From NCBI RefSeq assembly GCF_012933545.1, contig NZ_JAADJU010000016.1, positions 55,844 to 119,843 on the forward strand: a stretch of DNA of 64,000 bases, written 5' to 3'. Below the pieces are notes generated by a model. The model was not told the DNA's origin. It ran no database searches and saw only the letters and a list, made by a program, of their open reading frames with translations. Source of the DNA: Rouxiella aceris (GTDB lineage Bacteria > Pseudomonadota > Gammaproteobacteria > Enterobacterales > Enterobacteriaceae). The number at the start of each line of letters is the position of its first letter. Position 1 is the stretch's first letter. The position numbers and the translations under genes are program-made. Of this stretch, positions 60,838 to 64,000 are shown piece by piece.

Positions 60838-62343
60838 TTATTGAACCGCAATCGCGGTCATGATGGCTGGAACCGAAATCTGGTCCTGCTCGATTTGCGC
60901 AACATGTCGCCTGTCGCGCAACACAACAATTCGGTCGGCATAACCGGTCAGCTCTTCCAGCTCGGAGGAGATCACCAGCAGGGCCAGGCCTTCGTCGCAG
61001 AGTTTTTCGATCAGACGGATAATTTCTGCATGTGCGCCGACGTCAATACCGCGGGTCGGTTCATCCAAAATCAGAAAGCGCGGATTGGTGGCCAGCCAGC
61101 GTGATAACAACACCTTTTGCTGATTACCCCCTGATAGATACTGGATTTCCTGCTCCGCGCTCGGCGTGCGAATGCCCAGCAGTTTGATAAATTTATCAGC
61201 GATCTGGCTTTGTTCTTTCATCGATAATGGCCGTAACCAGCCGCGCTGCGCCTGCAAGGCCAAAATGATGTTTTCACGCACACTGGCAGCACCGATAATA
61301 CCGTCGGTCTTACGGTCCTCGGGACAATAGCCAAACCCCATTTTTGCCGCTTTACGCGGTGTACGGATGGTGGCCTCCTGACCGTTGACCCGTGCGGTGC
61401 CGGTATCGTGATTTTTTATACCAAAAATAAGTTGCGCCGTTTCCGTGCGCCCGGATCCGAGCAGACCCGCCAGGCCTACGATCTCGCCGCGTCTGACGCT
61501 AAGATCGAAATTCTCTACCAAACCCCGGCGACCATAATTTTTAAAATCAACCAGCGGCTCGCCGGTGACTGCACGATGTTCACCGCGTTTAAGCAGGGTC
61601 TCATCAAAGCTGTGGCCCAGCATCATCGGTACCAGCTCCATGCGCGGCAGATCAACGGTAGCGGCAGTACCCACCAGTTTGCCGTTGCGCAACACGGTGA
61701 TGCGATCGCTGATGCGGTATACCTGATCGAGGAAGTGGGTGACAAATACCATGCCCATACCGCGATCGCGGAGTTGCTTGAGGATATCGAGCAGCATGGT
61801 GACTTCTTTGGCATCCAGGCTGGCCGTTGGCTCATCGAGAATGAGTACCTGGGCAGAAAGATCCACCGCCCGGGCTATGGCGACGATTTGCTGGATGGCT
61901 ATGGAGTAGTTTGACAGTGGCTGACTGACATCGAGATCAAGACCGTATCCCGCCAATAGCTTTCGCGCCTGGTCATCCATTTTACGCTGATTGACCAGTC
62001 CGAAATGCGTGGGTTCACGTCCAATAAACAGGTTGGCCGCCACGGAGATGTTGGGCAGCAGATTGACTTCCTGATAAACCGTACCGATACCCAGTGCCTG
62101 AGCGTGAGCAGTATTGATGGCTTCAACCGGTTGACCATTGAGGTAGACACTACCGGCCGAACGTTTGTACACCCCGGTCAGCGCTTTGATCAGCGTTGAT
62201 TTTCCTGCGCCGTTCTCTCCCAATAAAGCGACGATCTCGCCGCGATATAGCGTGAAATCGACTTTTTCCAGCGCCTTGACTCCCGGAAATTCAACGGACA
62301 AACCGCGGACTTCAAGTAAGGTTTCTGACTGAAGATTTTCCAT
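60838..62343 (-). CDS. ytfR: Galactofuranose-type ABC transporter ATPase YtfR
   Basis: A 501-residue duplicated ATPase of the sugar CUT2 class. The first half has Walker A GENGAGKSTLIKALTG near residue 40, signature-like SNYSIAIQQ and Walker B VLILDEPTASLD. The second half has the degenerate Walker A GLLGSGRTETAQL near 293, signature LSGGNQQKVLLSRWL and LILDEPTRGIDVGA. Only the first ATP site has the normal Walker A Lys, which is usual for the class. Confidence 0.95.
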   Translation of the reverse strand: MENLQSETLLEVRGLSVEFPGVKALEKVDFTLYRGEIVALLGENGAGKSTLIKALTGVYKRSAGSVYLNGQPVEAINTAHAQALGIGTVYQEVNLLPNISVAANLFIGREPTHFGLVNQRKMDDQARKLLAGYGLDLDVSQPLSNYSIAIQQIVAIARAVDLSAQVLILDEPTASLDAKEVTMLLDILKQLRDRGMGMVFVTHFLDQVYRISDRITVLRNGKLVGTAATVDLPRMELVPMMLGHSFDETLLKRGEHRAVTGEPLVDFKNYGRRGLVENFDLSVRRGEIVGLAGLLGSGRTETAQLIFGIKNHDTGTARVNGQEATIRTPRKAAKMGFGYCPEDRKTDGIIGAASVRENIILALQAQRGWLRPLSMKEQSQIADKFIKLLGIRTPSAEQEIQYLSGGNQQKVLLSRWLATNPRFLILDEPTRGIDVGAHAEIIRLIEKLCDEGLALLVISSELEELTGYADRIVVLRDRRHVAQIEQDQISVPAIMTAIAVQ

Positions 62344-62442
62344 TTGGTTCTCTACCCCGACGGCATGCGCACAGTAACGGCAAATTGGGCAAAATGGGAT
62401 GATGACAGCGGCCCTGCCAGATGGCAGAGCCGTTAGATGGCC

Positions 62443-63399
62443 TTAGTAGCCCATGTCTTTTTTCATGTCATATTCTTTTTGCGCCATATTTGGCAGCACC
62501 AGGATAGATTCTGTCTGAATAAATTTTGCCGGTTGCGTACCGTTTTTCTTCAGGGCAATCAGCGCATCAAGGGCCGGGCCAGCCATATTCGGCGTCAACT
62601 CGACGGAAGCATTGGACTCGCCGTTAAGCATGGCTTTATAGATATCCGGTACACCATCAATGGAAACCACCTTGATCTGCGAACCCGGTTTCAGACCCGC
62701 TTCTTTAATGGCCTGAATGGCACCAATGGCCATATCATCGTTATGTGCATAGACCGCGCAGATGTTTTTGCCGTTTTGTTCGGCTTTGATAAAGCTTTCC
62801 ATAACTTCTTTACCTTTACTGCGGGTAAAGTCGCCGGATTGAGAGCGGATAATCTTCACATTGGGTGCCGCAGTCAGGGCATCAGCAAAACCTTTTTTAC
62901 GGTTAAGCGCCACGCTGGCCCCCACCGTCCCTTGCAGTTCTACGACGTTACAGGGCTTGCCCGCCACTTCTTTTACCAGCCAATCCCCTGCTACCTTGCC
63001 TTCATGCACACTGTCGGATGCCACAGCGGCGGTATAGAGAGAGGGATCGCTGACTTCAATGGTGCGGTCCAGCAGGAACACCGGGATCTTGGCTTCTTTG
63101 GCTTCCGTCAGTACCGGTGCCCAGCCTGTTGCCACGACCGGAGCGATGAAAATGGCATCGACACCCTGGGCGATAAATGAACGTATTGCCTTGATTTGGT
63201 TCTCTTGTTTTTGTTGCGCATCAGCAATTTTCAAGGTAATGCCACGCTTTTGTGCTTCCAGCTTGGATACCTTGGTTTCCGCAGAGCGCCAGCCTGATTC
63301 AGAACCGATCTGGGAGAAACCGACCACTAAAGGCGCGGCTTGCACGGCCCCACAAAATGCCGTTGCGACCGCTGCTGCCAATAATAAACGCTTATACAT
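62443..63399 (-). CDS. ytfQ: Periplasmic galactofuranose-type binding protein YtfQ
   Basis: A 318-residue periplasmic substrate-binding protein with a clean signal peptide (MYKRLLLAAAVATAFCGAVQA). The mature part begins APLVVGFSQIGSESGWRSAETKVSK, close to E. coli YtfQ, and has IAPVVATGWAPVLTEAKEAKIPVFLLDR and AVYAHNDDMAIGAIQAIKEAGLKPG. It is the first gene of the transporter operon. In E. coli this operon is elsewhere on the chromosome (near ppa). No regulator gene is adjacent. Confidence 0.94.
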   Translation of the reverse strand: MYKRLLLAAAVATAFCGAVQAAPLVVGFSQIGSESGWRSAETKVSKLEAQKRGITLKIADAQQKQENQIKAIRSFIAQGVDAIFIAPVVATGWAPVLTEAKEAKIPVFLLDRTIEVSDPSLYTAAVASDSVHEGKVAGDWLVKEVAGKPCNVVELQGTVGASVALNRKKGFADALTAAPNVKIIRSQSGDFTRSKGKEVMESFIKAEQNGKNICAVYAHNDDMAIGAIQAIKEAGLKPGSQIKVVSIDGVPDIYKAMLNGESNASVELTPNMAGPALDALIALKKNGTQPAKFIQTESILVLPNMAQKEYDMKKDMGY

Positions 63400-63719
63400 T
63401 GTTCTATCCTCGTATGTAGTCTGAGCTACTTTTTGTTGTGACTTGTAGGGTGTGGCTTAGAGGTTGACTAAAACCGCGTGTCACAGGTGAGCGGATGCAT
63501 CACCAGGCGACTCTTAGTTTTAGTACATTGCAAAAAAGGAGGTATGAGCAGGGTCACATAGATGATTAACAACCGATTCGTACATGTATTCAGCTAAAAC
63601 AGCGCAATAATCAGACGGTATAAAAGGGGGAAAAGGCACGAAAGCCGTGCTTTAGGTACTCGCAGGGGAAAAAAGGCAGAAAGCAGAAAGGTGATAAAAA
63701 GTGACAGAACGACAGGCAT
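63400..63719. other. Intergenic region between ytfQ and trpT
   Basis: 320 bp that must include the ytfQ promoter. An AGGTGAGC...GCATCACC dyad lies at 63486-63505, but its 9-base spacing does not fit CRP. The part near trpT is purine-rich. No gene or repeat is supported. Confidence 0.5.
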
Positions 63720-63748
63720 AAAAAAACCCCTCGCTTTCGCGAAGGGTT
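63720..63748 (-). terminator. Terminator after trpT (end of the stable-RNA operon)
   Basis: On the minus strand the hairpin AACCC-TTCGC-GAAA-GCGA-GGGTT is followed by seven Ts, starting 7 bp after tRNA-Trp. Confidence 0.88.
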
Positions 63749-63754
63749 AATATC

Positions 63755-63830
63755 TGGCAGGGGCGGAGAGACTCGAACTCCCAACACCCGGTTTTGGAGA
63801 CCGGTGCTCTACCAATTGAACTACGCCCCT
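63755..63830 (-). tRNA. trpT: tRNA-Trp (CCA)
   Basis: 76 bases with encoded CCA end. Anticodon CCA in GTCTCCAAAAC; acceptor AGGGGCG. It is the distal gene of a likely rrn operon, as in E. coli rrnC (5S-aspT-trpT). Confidence 0.97.
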
Positions 63831-63883
63831 AAATTGAGCTTACTATTATGCCTGCTAAAGATAGCAGGCATAATTTAAATAAT

Positions 63884-63960
63884 TGGCGGAACGGACGGGG
63901 CTCGAACCCGCGACCCCCTGCGTGACAGGCAGGTATTCTAACCAACTGAACTACCGCTCC
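63884..63960 (-). tRNA. aspT: tRNA-Asp (GTC)
   Basis: 77 bases with encoded CCA end. Anticodon GTC in CCTGTCACG; acceptor GGAGCGG. It lies 53 bp before trpT on the same strand. The remaining 40 bp to the window edge would be the spacer to a 5S rRNA gene, which is not in view. Confidence 0.97.
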
Positions 63961-64000
63961 ACCGGTTCTTTCACCTGTATCAGCAATCGTCTGATACAAG

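Noticed and set aside
63486..63505. GGTGAGC...GCATCACC dyad upstream of ytfQ as a CRP site
   Set aside because: The half-sites are 9 bases apart instead of 6 and flanking bases do not fit the consensus.

Overview
The window is chromosomal DNA of a gamma-proteobacterium of the order Enterobacterales. Gene order, start codons and small RNAs follow, in reversed orientation, the Escherichia coli segment from recQ through cya, hem, the tRNA cluster, the enterobacterial common antigen (ECA) cluster, rho, rep and ilv to the tRNAs at the end of an rrn operon. Several gene contents differ from E. coli (no rffG/rffH in the ECA cluster, no cyaY beside cyaA, different accessory genes). This suggests a lineage outside the Escherichia/Salmonella group, perhaps Yersiniaceae-, Hafniaceae- or Budviciaceae-like. 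I cannot name the species.

Layout. 1-11997: recQ (5' part only), pldA, yigI, rarD, an AbrB-type membrane protein, corA with a small leader ORF, a WbuC-type cupin, uvrD with a LexA box, then the overlapping operon dapF-DUF484-xerC-yigB with lptM upstream. 12173-19091: cyaA (TTG start, CRP site) divergent from hemCDXY. 19092-22489: the sRNA gene glmZ with a sigma-54 promoter and two GlrR-type sites, a secreted family 3 glycosidase, and the first copy of a 115-bp inverted-repeat element. 22490-22981: tRNAs Pro, Leu, His, Arg. 23136-35909: thrP and the ECA genes. 36239-38553: rho, two tandem ERIC elements, trxA. 38687-44032: rhlB-gppA, rep, ppiC. 44061-44244: second copy of the 115-bp element. 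44276-54213: ilvC, ilvY, a DUF2461 gene, and the attenuated ilvLXGMEDA operon with an intact ilvG. 54345-58803: an SHS-type MFS transporter, yifB, maoP, hdfR. 58822-63399: a ytfQRT-yjfF sugar ABC transporter. 63755-63960: tRNA-Trp and tRNA-Asp, probably the distal end of an rrn operon lying beyond the window.

How the genes work together. The window holds nearly complete sets for branched-chain amino acid synthesis, early haem synthesis and ECA assembly (wecA, wzzE, wecBC, wecDE, wzxE, wecF, wzyE, wecG). The dTDP-glucose steps of ECA (RffG/RffH activities) must come from genes elsewhere. DNA maintenance is represented by recQ, uvrD, rep and xerC.

The most unusual structure is the pair of 115-bp elements, which differ at one base. 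Each has 10-bp terminal inverted repeats and sits inside a Rho-independent terminator, and the whole terminator hairpin is duplicated on both sides. I saw no CRISPR array, prophage, complete insertion sequence or defence system.
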